A DNA stretch of 64,000 bases from Nageia nagi (Eukaryota > Pinophyta), in NCBI GenBank assembly GCA_050084985.1, contig JBITNC010000001.1:164052001-164116000 (forward strand). Reading direction: 5' to 3'. The position numbers and the translations under genes are program-made. This document shows, piece after piece, positions 54,581 through 64,000 of this stretch. The notes under the pieces were generated by a model. It searched no databases and was not told the origin of the DNA. It was given only the letters and a program-made list of their open reading frames with translations. How positions within the stretch are numbered: the stretch's first letter is position 1; each line of letters opens with the position of its first letter.

Positions 54581-57530
54581 GATTGTTGATTCAGGATGCA
54601 CTAATCACATGTGTTATGAAAAGGATAAGTTTGAAAACTTTCATAAGTACAAGAAGGATGCAGTTGTGATAGGTGCTAATACAGTCCTTGATGTTCAAGG
54701 AATAGGGAGTGTGAAGATTCATGGAAAGACTCTTGATAATGTCTTTTACGTGCCCAAACTAAGGATGAATCTTATCTTCGTAATTCAGATTACAAGAAAA
54801 GGAGACTCATTTGAGTTTACCTCACACTCCTGGTGTGTTAAGAAATGACTTGCCACCTTCATGAAAGGATCAGTAAAGGATGACCTTTATATTGTGGATC
54901 AAGTTCCTTCAAAGATTTGTCTTGCTGCAAATGTTTGTTCAAAAGGTAATCTTTGGCATCAACGATTAGGGCACCTTAACCATAAGAGTATTCAAGATAT
55001 GAAAACTCAAGAACTTGTGGAAGGTTTAAATAATATTTCACCCATAATTGGTCTATGTGAAAGGTGCATTCTAGGAAAGATGAATAGGCAAAAGTTTGAA
55101 AAAGATAAGGCAACTTGGGCTACTCATCCTCTTCAGCTTGTGCATTCAGATTTGATGGGTCCATTTTAGACTAAGTCTCTAAGGGGAGCTTCTTATGTTC
55201 TGACCTTCATTGATGACTTCAGTAGGATGACATTTGGTTATCTACTTGAGCACAAGGATCAAACTTTTGACAGGTTTAAAGACTTCAAGGCACTTGTTGA
55301 AAATCAAACTGATTTTAAGATCAAGATGCTGAGATCTAATAATGGGGGTGAGTATAATAGCAATGAGTTTAATGACTATTGTGTTAAACATGGGATCAAG
55401 AGGCAATTCACAATCCCTTACACCCCTCAGCAAAATGGAGTTGCTGAAAGGAAGAATCGAACCATTATGGAAATGGCAAGGTGCATGTTGGGTAACCTTC
55501 CTAGTTTCTTATGGGGAGAAGCTATTCACACTGCTATTCACACCCTAAATAGGTGTCCTACTAAGGCAGTTGAAGGTAAAACTCCGTATGAAGCATGGAC
55601 AAGAAAGAAACCTAACCTCTCACACTTTAGGATCTTCGGTTGTGATGCATTTGCCTTCATCACCTCAGAGAAAAGAAAGAAGCTAGATAAATGATCAGAA
55701 AAATGCATCTTTGTGGGGTATGATAATCAGCATAGAGGTTACAGGCTCTACTCCTCCTCCCATCAAATAGTCTTTGTTTCTAGGGATGTCAAGTTCAATG
55801 AACTTTCTAAGGATACGACCTCTCATGCTGAGGTGTCTAATTCAGATGATTCTTCGCCTGCACCTAACTGGTTGGATGATCATGTAGGGAAGTCACCACA
55901 AGAGCAAAATTCTCCAGCTCAGAGAATTACAAGGATTATGACCTTGAATAACTCTTTATTTGCCAAAATTGATAATACGCATGAGCCATCAACCTTCAAA
56001 GAAGCTTCCAAGCAAGAGTGTTGGATGAAAGCTATGAAAGTTGAGTATGAGGTGCTCATGAAAAATGAAACTTGGGATTTGGTTCCTTATCCCAATGAGA
56101 AAAATGTGATTGGTAATAAATGGATATACAAGGTCAAGTACAATTCTGATGGAAAAATTGAAAAATACAAAGCAAGGTTAGTGGCCAAAGGATTTGCTCA
56201 GAAATATGGTATTGATTATGAGAAAACCTTTGCTCCTGTGGCCAAGATGCCTACTATCAGAATAATCCTTGCTCTTTCTACAGCTCAAGGATGGAAAGCT
56301 TTTCAACTTGATGTCAAGAGTGCATTTCTCAATGGTGACTTGGATGTCAAAATCTACATGAATCAACCAGAAGGATTTATTCCAGAAGGAAAAGAGTCTC
56401 TTGTGTGCAAACTAAATAAGTCTTTGTATGGACTTAAGCAAGCACCTAGAGCATGGTACAAGAAAATTTCAGGATTCTTTGTAGATATTGGTTTTTCCAA
56501 GTGCTTCTCTGACTCAGATCTCTATGTACTCAATCAAGGAAAAGACGTGGTCTTAATTCTCCTTTATGTGGATGATCTTCTCATAACTGGCAATAATATT
56601 GAAATTATCCAAGAGTGCATCTTCAAACTGAAGGCAACATTTGAAATGACTGATCTAGGTCTATTGCATTACTATCTTGGGATGCAAGTATACCAACACA
56701 AAGATTGTACTTATCTTAGTCAATCTAAGTATATATCAGACATCTTGCAAAAGTTTGGAATGGAGGAGTGTAAATATGCTGCAATACCTATTTCTCCTAG
56801 AATCATGGTATCTCTGAGCTCAGATTCTCAGTTGGCTGATGCTACAGCTTATAGACAATTGATTGGTAGTCTTCTGTATCTGACTATCTCTCGACCTGAT
56901 ATTGCCTTTGCAGTGAATCTAATGGCATGATTCATGCAAAAACCACATGTTGAACACCTCAATGCTATTAAGCAAATCTTGAGGTATGTCACAAGGACAA
57001 AGGATCTTGTTCTTAAGTATTCCAAAGTGCCCTCGATTATTCTCTCAGGGTTCTTAGATTCTGATTATGGGGGAGATAGAGATGACAAAAAGTCAACCTC
57101 TGCATATGTGTTCAGCATTGGTTCAGGTGCTATCTCTTGGGCTTCCAAGAAGCAACCTACTGTGACTCTTTCTACCACCAAAGTTGAATATCAAGCCATG
57201 TCTGTTGCCACCCAAGAAGCTATTTGGCTGAGGCATCTTTTGAACGAAATTGGGTATAAGCAAAATGGCCCATCTCTTATTTCGTCAGACAATCAATCGG
57301 CTATCTCTTTGGCTAAGAATCTTGTGTTCCATCAGAGAACCAAACATGTGGAAATCCAAGCCCATTTTATCAGGGAGAAGGTTCTAGATGACATCATACA
57401 CTTGAAGTATTGTCCATCTACTAAAAACTCCATTGATTTGTTCACCAAGCCCCTTCCTGAAGCTCAGTTCAGCAAGCTTAGGGATTCTCTAGGGTTGGTG
57501 AAGTTGCCCTCAAGGGGGAGTGAAGTTTGA
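54581..57530 (+). pseudogene. Copia pol: protease, integrase, RT, RNase H (four in-frame stops)
   Basis: One frame throughout (continuous with gag from 53931), broken by TGA 54846, TAG 55167, TGA 55692 and TGA 56928. Protease: 'DWIVDSGCTNHMC' (active DSG). GAG pre-integrase: 'LWHQRLGHLNHKSI' and 'CERCILGK' (HHCC). Integrase: 'HSDLMGPF', then 'MLRSNNGGEY' where the second catalytic Asp is Asn, then 'NGVAERKNRTIMEMARCML' (Glu kept). RT: 'NKWIYKVKYNSDGKIEKYKA', 'QLDVKSAFLNGDL', 'LYVDDLLITG' (YVDD at 56565-56576). RNase H: 'LDSDYGGD', 'KVEYQAMS', 'DNQSAISLAKN', ending in 'LFTKPLPEAQFSKLRDSLGL'. All domains are present at normal size, so decay is recent. Confidence 0.93.
57512..57520 (+). other. 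Internal purine tract identical to the terminal one
   Basis: AAGGGGGAG followed by TG, overlapping the last codons of RNase H. Most copia 3' LTRs start right here. In this family 834 bp of extra sequence follows before an identical tract and the real LTR. Confidence 0.8.
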
Positions 57531-57587
57531 ACTTTTGTTAGTGATGACAACTTCACCTCTAAGAGGCCTTTTTTATTGTACATTCTA

Positions 57588-57876
57588 TACCTCCGTGGTA
57601 AGTTTGCTCTACGTGACAAACTTGTTGTACAATTGTTGTTATAGAGTGTTGATTATTTTATACCTCAGTGGTAAGTTTGCTCTGCGTGACAAACTTGTTG
57701 TACATTTTATACCTCCGTGGTAAGTTTGCTCTGTGTGAGAAACTTATTGTACAAATTTTGAGCATATAATAAATATACCTCCGTGGTAAGTTCGCTCTGC
57801 GTGAGGAACTTGTTGTACATTCTATACCTCCGTGGTGAGTTTGCTCTGCGTGAGAAACTCATTGTACAATTTTTAT
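57588..57876 (+). repeat. Array of five hairpin-forming repeats in the copia 3' noncoding tail
   Basis: Units beginning 'TACCTCCGTGGTAAGTTTG' start at 57588, 57661, 57710, 57776 and 57825. Each has inverted arms around a loop reading CTCTGCGTGA or a close variant: AAGTTTG/CAAACTT (units 1, 2), AAGTTT/AAACTT (3), AAGTTC/GAACTT (4), GAGTTT/AAACTC (5). Differences occur on both sides of the stem together, as in a conserved RNA hairpin. Intervals are 73, 49, 66, 49. The array follows the stop codon of pol by about 55 bp. Confidence 0.88.
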
Positions 57877-58345
57877 GCTCTATTAAAAATCAACACATGT
57901 CTATATACAACAGGTGACTATGAGTGATGGCTTGGCATCTCTGTGATGACTTATAGTGCACCATTGATCAGTTATTTATAAGATGGCATTATTTGATTCT
58001 CTTATTTGAATATATGATGCATCTAACTGATTTTGTTCATGAGTTGCTTGTAGCATGCAGGATCTTCTTCAGAAATGCAGGTTACTCACCTTGTGTAAGC
58101 AAGCTCATGGAGACTCACATGTCAGCTTAATGTTGATCGACTACTATGTACAGTGAAACCAATTGTGGTTAATGATTGTATTGTAAACCATTTTTTATCA
58201 AATGGTAATGTAGTGAGTCTCATACTAGTTCTCAAAAAGATTCTCAAATATGTAAATGTTCTCATCTCCACTTGTATCTCTATGGAGGAGAACTCTCTCT
58301 TACTCTCTCTCTTCTCTCTTCTACGCTCTATCCCAATATTGCATT
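57877..58345 (+). other. Copia 3' noncoding tail after the hairpin array
   Basis: No coding. Shared with 39340-39674 (coding-free derivative) and in part with 28955-29003. It includes 'ggttaatgattgtattgtaa' and a T/C-rich stretch ('ctctctcttctctcttctac', 58303-58322) just before the purine tract. Its preservation in a copy with no coding region suggests a role in cis, such as packaging or plus-strand priming. Confidence 0.7.
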
Positions 58346-58354
58346 AAGGGGGAG
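58346..58354 (+). other. Terminal polypurine tract
   Basis: AAGGGGGAG directly before the TG of the 3' LTR at 58355; expected plus-strand primer. Confidence 0.93.
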
Positions 58355-58806
58355 TGTTAGAATTTGTAATGAAATATTGTGAATATCTAAACTCCTTGTA
58401 AATTCAATTAATCCCTTAAGGTATCTTTAATATGTAGACTTTGGCTTTACCAAGTGGTTAGTTGGTAGGTTAAAGTTAGGTGATACATTTATTGTAACCC
58501 TAACCTTAACCTTGGGTTAAAGGGAGGTTAGGGAGGTGCTCTCAAGCTATAAATAGAGGGCCTCTCCTCTTGTAACATAACTAAGTTTTTGGAGTAAGAT
58601 TACTCTACTAGTTGTGTAGGAGAGGAAGAGAATAGTTGTAAGAGGGGCATACTTGAGAATTGAAATACTAGTTGTGGATGTACTCCTAAGGAGGGAGGAA
58701 CCACATTACACTTGTGTTATCTTGTGTGATTGTGTTATCTTGTGTATGATTGAGTTTCCTAGTCTTGGTCCTTGAGGATTTGTTTAGATCTAGATTAAAT
58801 CCTTCA
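58355..58806 (+). repeat. 3' LTR of the young copia element
   Basis: 452 bp; differs from the 5' LTR at four positions (near 58443, 58510, 58660 and 58688), no indels. Followed by the second copy of TTCTC. Confidence 0.96.
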
Positions 58807-60480
58807 TTCTCTAGATGATTTTATGGAATGCAAAGTATAATGCATTAAGATGATACCATTAGAGATTTTTTTTCTCTTACAAAGCCATATTATTCTAGAG
58901 AAATGATATTTGGGAGGATTTCAACCATTCAATTCACCAAGAGCTTTGTTATAATTTTATAAATGATGTTGCATAGACCAATTGGCCTAAATTTTTTCAA
59001 ATTTTTTGCACCCTATACTTTAGGAATAAGAGTCAAGAAGGTGGTGTTCAAGCATTTTACAAGGGTATTATGTCTTTGAAATTCCTATAGTATTTTAATG
59101 ACATAATCCCCTACAATATTCTAGAGTTGATGGAAGAATCTAATCGAGAAGCCATCAGGGCTAGGGGCTTTATATTTCTCCAAAATAATGATTATGGAAG
59201 TAATTTCCTCTTCTATAAATGGAGCAATAAGTTTAGCATTATCATCTTCATTGATCAAGGTTGGGCTATTGTTTAGCAGCTTTTTGGTTGCATTTTGGTC
59301 TTCCTTTGTATTCTTTATAAAAAAAAAATTATAAAAGCTGACTATTAGATCCTTCATTTCATTTTCATCTTATGTTAAGCTTTCATAACTTTTCTCCAAT
59401 GCACTAATCTTATCAAAGGCCTTTCTTCTCAAAGTTGAAGGCTTAAAGAATTTTGTATTTAGGTCATCTTCTTTCAAAATATTTCTTCCCTCTAAAGGAT
59501 GATTTAATATTGGTCTTTAATATTATTTTCCTGAATTGCAATCTCCTAGGATCGACTTTCTCTTTGGATTATAGTTTCCAAAATATCTAGATCCCTCTTG
59601 ATTTCCTCTTTTTCCCTCTCTATATGTTTAAAACTATTCCAACTCTAATGCTTCATCTTTTCTTTCAAAATACTCAACTTCTTATAAACTTGGAACATCT
59701 TTATACCTTTTACATTAGAGTTCCACCATTCCTCTATTCTCTCTTCTTGTTATGGGTGAGTGAGCCAAATAGATTCAAATTGGAAAGGGGGTCTTTTCCT
59801 TCCATAAGGAGTAGCTTGAAGAAGGAGGGGGAGGTGGTTAGAAGTCATTTTAGTTTATGCTAAGAGAGCATAGTCTAGGAATTTATCAAACCAGGAAGAG
59901 GAGCATACAACTCTATCAAGCTTAGTTTGAATGAGGTCCTCCTCAATTCTCATATTATTCCATGTAAATTATACTCTCGTTGAGTCCAAGTCAATTAGAT
60001 TAATAACATCCATAAAAAATTTAAGATTAGCCATATCACTATCACTTTCTTTACCTCCCCCTAATTTTTTATAAGGATGAAGGATTGTGTTAAAGTATCC
60101 CATAATAATCCAAGGGACATCAAGAAGAAAGAGCCTATCTTCAGTCAAAAGTTCAAAAGCCTTCTTTCATTCAATTGATTCATTAGGAGCACAAAGTTTG
60201 ATGATAAGGAATTCAAAATTATTTTCAGAGTTGATAATAGACATGTGAATATATCTATTAGATCAATTCTGACAAAGGATACTTCTTGACTTCATTATGT
60301 TTAGGTCCCATAAAGTCATTAGGCTACCTTCCATATTTTTCTCTTTATATCAATTATACATCCTTTCTTAACTTTGGATTCCTGAATGAGCACCATGTTA
60401 GGTTTTTTATCATGCTAAAGATCCTTGAAGGACCTCTATCTTCTAGGGGCATTATAGTCCCTGATATTCTAGGTTAGAAT
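58807..60480 (-). pseudogene. L1-like LINE ORF2: endonuclease and start of RT (piece 1 of 3)
   Basis: Minus strand from about 60478. The endonuclease start reads 'ILT.NIRDYNAPRR', then 'HDKKPNMVLIQESKVKKG' (pattern L.WN.RGL..........PD...LQETK). The region before RT includes 'PFIEEEITSIIIILEKYKAP' and 'SPDGFSIRFF' (KAPGPDGF; 59357-59121). At the left edge 'LHSIKSSRE' runs directly into 'EEAMIIKLDM' across the copia insertion. Stops and frameshifts scattered throughout. Confidence 0.83.
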
Positions 60481-60533
60481 CTTCATTGAGAACCTCTAGA
60501 GGTGCCTTGGCCCACACTCTACCCCAGAGTGTG

Positions 60534-61850
60534 TTATTTTCCATTAGCAATATCATGTTCCATGAGTTTACTCCTGATCTCTCCTAGAGATGGTCTCCTA
60601 AGGTGGGGTTGACCTACATTTGGATTCTTCCTGGTGTTTAGGATATTTTTGGATGGGATATTTTCTCTATTTGATCCCCTAGTTTGGTGTTTGGTGATAG
60701 TAGCCATGGCTTGGTTATCTATGTTTCTTGATCTTTTTATGATTCTTCTTACTTCTTCTCCATTTTCTCCTTCTACCACTTCAACTACTTTCATATCTGT
60801 CGCATCAATTTTAGATAAATTAGACTGGTATTCAATATTTTCTTTGTTGTTTCCTTCTAAAATGCCTAAGATTGCATAAGGATTTTTGTTAGTCAATGGA
60901 TTGTTGTTTTTACGAGGATATTTTGAATTCTTATTTTGGGATTTCAAGGGAGTTTTCATCATTTGTTTACTAAATTTCTTTCGACTTTTCCAACCTTTTA
61001 TCTTATGTACAATTTTTCATTCATGATCTCCATCATTTTTCTGATTTAGGTTCTCTAATCTTTCCTTGGCTCTCTTTTCTTCATCTTTCAATTTTTTCTT
61101 TAGGTAATCTTTAGCATAATGATCAAGCTTTTATAAATACCACATTGAATTGGTAGGTTCTCATAGAAGATAGGTTGAATCCATTCTCTTCCATATTCAA
61201 TTTTTAATCAGATTTATTTCATTAATGGCTTGGTGATGTCCAAATTAATGATGAACCTAACATCAATAAATTTGAGTTATAGTAGAGTAGCTCACTCTAT
61301 TGTAACAAATGACCCAATTTCCTTGGCCACATTTGCAATTACATTTGGATGACAAAAAGAGGGGTGAAGTCTTGGTAGCAAAACCCAAGTAGGGATAAGA
61401 TTAAAGTTTTATGTATCTAGCGAAAAGCTCTTTTCCATATCTTAATCACCAATCCTTTCTTGCCTAAGAACCATGTCCCAAGTTCAATCACCTTCTTCAA
61501 GTATTTTTCATAGTAAAATTTAAAAATAAGGAATTCTCTTGGGAGTGCAATGAGGGAAATGGGTCCCTTGGTACTCCATATGTCCCTAGTCCAGCTTTGG
61601 ATGAGTTCTAGCAAGGGTCACACTCCAACAAATTTGCCAACTAGGGCATTCTTAATGTTGCTTTCCTCAAAATCAATTATATTCTTTGGGATAATTATGC
61701 TCACCAATTATTTTATGAATTTGGGCTCGAGAACCATGCTTATGACTTCCTCAACAAAGGGTTTTTCCTATAAAATCATGTTACTCCACTCCTTTGAAGG
61801 TTTTGGTTCGAGTCGCATTTTGGCTTTATTCACTACATTACTCTAATTAT
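60534..61850 (-). pseudogene. L1-like LINE ORF1 (DUF4283-type, zinc knuckle, basic tail)
   Basis: Minus-strand pieces in order. 'EPKFIK', 'NALVGKFVGV' and 'LELIQSWTRDIW' lead into 'ISLIALPREFLIFKFYYEKY' and 'VIELGTWFLGKKGLVIKIWK' (DUF4283-like, about 61800-61417). A degraded zinc knuckle resembling 'W.C...DHYAKDY..KK' lies near 61140-61095. A polar, basic tail (60962-60534, 142 codons) ends just before the endonuclease. This is the RNA-binding ORF1 protein of plant L1 elements, broken by several stops. Confidence 0.72.
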
Positions 61851-62842
61851 TGGGCTACATTTTGCCCAAATTTGTAACACACTCACCTCAAATTTTGCAT
61901 GCCTCTTATTCTTTTGTTACTGAATTGCACTCAATTTTCTCACCAGCATATCATGGCCTATTTGGGCAACTTAAGTGCTCTCCTTATGTTATTTCTCTTT
62001 TTGTATACAAGGACCCTAGCATTTGATTTCATATAAACATTTTTGTATTTCTTTCACGTATAAAAGAGAGGTATGTATCATGAAGAGACTATCAAATTTT
62101 CATCTCAATAGTCACACTCAAACAATCAAGCTATGGTGTCTCTCAACATTGCCTATCGATATTGAGATATGTTATCTCATGAGCTCTTATCATTCTTATT
62201 CATACTTCTATACTAGACTAACCTTATATCTTTATTATATTTCTATGGATCTTAGCTACAAGGATTAATATGCATGGAGAATAACATCATCGTTATCGAA
62301 GGTGTTAGCGTTATCTTATATGTTCATGCTATACTAGGTGTTCATATTTCAATGTTATTTTTGATTCACTATTGGGTCTTGTATCCTAAGATCCCACTTT
62401 AGTAACAATTAGCTCAAGTTTATGCATGCATATATTTGATATATTACATCCTATAAATATGATCCAATAACTTAAGCATTGCCTTATCAAGTTCATCTTC
62501 ATAGTATTGCTCTAGTTATTGTTATTTTCATTACTAGTATTCTATAAGATCAACACACGAAATAAGGTTAAGGCTATAGGGGAAATACTACCTTATAAGA
62601 TCAATTGTGAAATTGAAATGATGAGACATAATGGGGTTATTTTGTTGGAAGTTTAAACAAATATCCTTGCTATCATTATCTTTTAATGAAGTCCTAATCT
62701 CTAAAGAATTTGTATTCTATTTGAAAAGTTTAGATTTTCTAGTGATGACTTGTTACCTAAGTTTAGAACTTCTTTTGTATAACCTTTTATTAAACACATA
62801 AAAAAAATATTTTTACCCTTCTAGAAAAGGATGCTTTACAAC
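61851..62842. other. No recognisable gene; possible LTR of the adjoining copia relic
   Basis: AT-rich. On the minus strand TGTTGTAAAGC begins at 62843, directly after a purine tract, as a copia 3' LTR would. I could not find a second copy or its other end, so LTR extent is unknown. A plus-strand open stretch at 62023-62268 has no domain. Confidence 0.4.
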
Positions 62843-62843
62843 A

Positions 62844-63425
62844 TTCCCCTCCTTAATCCAACGGGGTGTATGTAAGCTTGAGCATTTTCTTAAATTTCTT
62901 GAACTTCTCTCTTTCAAGAACCTTGGTGAAGATGTTTGCTAGTTGTTTATCTATGGGACAATGTTCAACTAAATATTTTTCACATGAATATGATGTTTAA
63001 TTAGGTGATATTTAATGTTCATGTATTTTTTTCAATCATGAAAGACATGAATTTTACCTATATTTATTGGATAAGTATTTTTAGCCATAAGATAAGTAGC
63101 ATTCCAATTTGTCTCTCAGCCAAATTATTAATTCTATGGCTACCTTTGTAGTTATCATGTACTCTGTTTTTGTTGTAAAATCTTTTGGGATATGTTACTT
63201 TTATAATCTCCATGACATGGCTATTGATCCAAGACTCATGAGAAAACTTAATATGGAAACCCCATGCTTTTTATATCCATCATAATACGAGTCTAAAGAA
63301 CAAACCAATTTGAAGCCTTTTATTTTGGAATAGTTGAGTCGCAAGTTTTGTGTTCCTTTTAAATATCAATGAACTCACTTTGCAACAACCCAATGTCTTT
63401 CACATGATTTTTGCATATAGTTAAT
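62844..63425 (-). pseudogene. Copia RNase H relic with polypurine tract
   Basis: Minus-strand pieces: 'YLKGTQNLRLNYSK', 'LDSYYDGYKKHGVSIL', 'KTEYMITTKVAIELIIWLRD', then 'YLVEHCPIDKQLANIFTKVL' and 'EREKFKKFKKML' (62990-62890). These match the copia RNase H end (YC.....QLADI.TK.L....F...R..LG). The purine tract AAGGAGGGGA lies at 62854-62845. Stops are frequent. The lineage differs from the copia at 49934. Confidence 0.75.
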
Positions 63426-63845
63426 TATTATTTAAAATTGTACAAAAAAGATCTCTTATCATTTGAAAACCATTAATCAAATTCTTTTAAGATATATCTA
63501 AATCTTGAAAGAAGCTTCAAATAAAAATATTATCATTAACATGATCAAAAAATCTTATTACTTCAATTTTTTTATCTTAAAGAAATCGATACCTCTTTAC
63601 AACACATCTTGATTTCAAATCTTATCACCTCTACAACTTATATTTATTACTTCATATATTAACATAAGATCTCTCTTAATATTTTCATACTATTAACTTT
63701 AATATAAATATTCCACATAGATCTTATTTATTTCCATATTGTACCTTGTATCTTATGAAATGTTTATTATATATACAATCTATTCGATTAAAAATATTTA
63801 TAAGAGGTAATAAATTTTCCTTCTAGATATTAAACATTCAAGTAC
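63426..63845. other. No recognisable gene
   Basis: Very AT-rich stretch between the RNase H relic and the copia fragment at the window edge. Reverse transcriptase would be expected here if both belonged to one minus-strand element, but none is seen. Confidence 0.4.
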
Positions 63846-64000
63846 TTCAAACTTTTATCTATGCATCTTGCCAAGAATGCACTTCTTGCATAGACCAACT
63901 GAAGGAGAAATTAAAGAAAAATGTTCTACAAGTTCTTGGTCTTTCATGAATTGAATACTCTTGTGGTTAAGGTGCCCTAAATGATGGTGCTAAATATTGC
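63846..64000 (-). mobile_element. Copia GAG-pre-integrase fragment at the window edge
   Basis: Nearly identical to 29392-29547 of element B (about five differences in about 155 bp by eye), same strand. It covers the pre-integrase stretch between 'LASN' and 'CIDQ..KCILGKMHR'. It runs off the right end of the window, so a further B-like copy lies beyond. Confidence 0.85.

Larger units (their letters stand above)
49934..58806 (+). mobile_element. Young full-length Ty1/copia element, coding decayed
   Basis: 8,873 bp. LTRs 49934-50385 and 58355-58806 (452 bp each, 4 differences, 99.1%). Perfect target duplication TTCTC (49929-49933, 58807-58811), inside the minus-strand LINE reverse transcriptase. 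Order: LTR, primer site, minisatellite, GC-rich cassette and leader (to 53613), gag, zinc knuckle, protease, integrase, RT, RNase H, a purine tract, an 820 bp noncoding tail with a hairpin array, a second purine tract, LTR. The coding frame has one frameshift and five in-frame stops, so the copy probably moved using proteins from another element. Confidence 0.95.

Noticed and set aside
57588-57876. Possible CRISPR-like array
   Set aside because: Units are directly repeated but intervals are themselves similar and partly repeated, the host is a plant, and the array lies in a retrotransposon tail.

Overview
This 64 kb window is AT-rich plant nuclear DNA made almost wholly of transposable elements and their decayed remains. 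I found no intact host gene, tRNA or rRNA gene. The evidence is plant-type Ty1/copia and Ty3/gypsy (Tat-lineage, two RNase H domains) retrotransposons, L1-like and RTE-like LINE relics, and primer sites matching the 3' end of plant initiator-Met tRNA. Density and layered nesting suggest a very large seed-plant genome. A conifer is plausible, but I cannot prove the species.

Layout. 1-2291: 5' part of a minus-strand copia element (LTR, primer site, leader) cut by the window edge. 2292-13363: old intergenic DNA with a fold-back repeat (3861-4382), an L1-type RNase H relic, two SINE-like sequences, a partly duplicated RTE-type LINE relic and a gag-like relic. 13364-23175: a plus-strand copia element split by a 6,045 bp LTR element (14717-20761; 5 bp target duplication GTGAA). 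That insert carries a PDS5-like cohesin-cofactor fragment where gag should be, then a long unidentified reading frame. 23176-23770: LTR of another copia family, followed by sparse sequence. 28830-34462: a minus-strand copia relic abutting a plus-strand copia tail. 35334-40193: a coding-free copia derivative with two LTRs. 40194-61850: one minus-strand L1-like LINE in three pieces. It is split by a Tat gypsy element (41530-49377, itself carrying a solo LTR) and by a young copia element (49934-58806; target duplication TTCTC; LTRs differ at 4 of 452 positions). 62843-64000: remains of further minus-strand copia elements.

The copia copies at 1, 13364, 29013, 35334 and 49934 are related. They share LTR architecture, a long leader or a shared 3' noncoding tail. 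Three copies share the same in-frame TAG in integrase, so the family probably spread with help in trans or by readthrough.

Most notable: the PDS5-carrying LTR element; five tandem hairpins with compensatory stem changes in the copia 3' noncoding region; a GC-rich degenerate-repeat cassette present in some copia leaders and absent from another; and the shared integrase stop.
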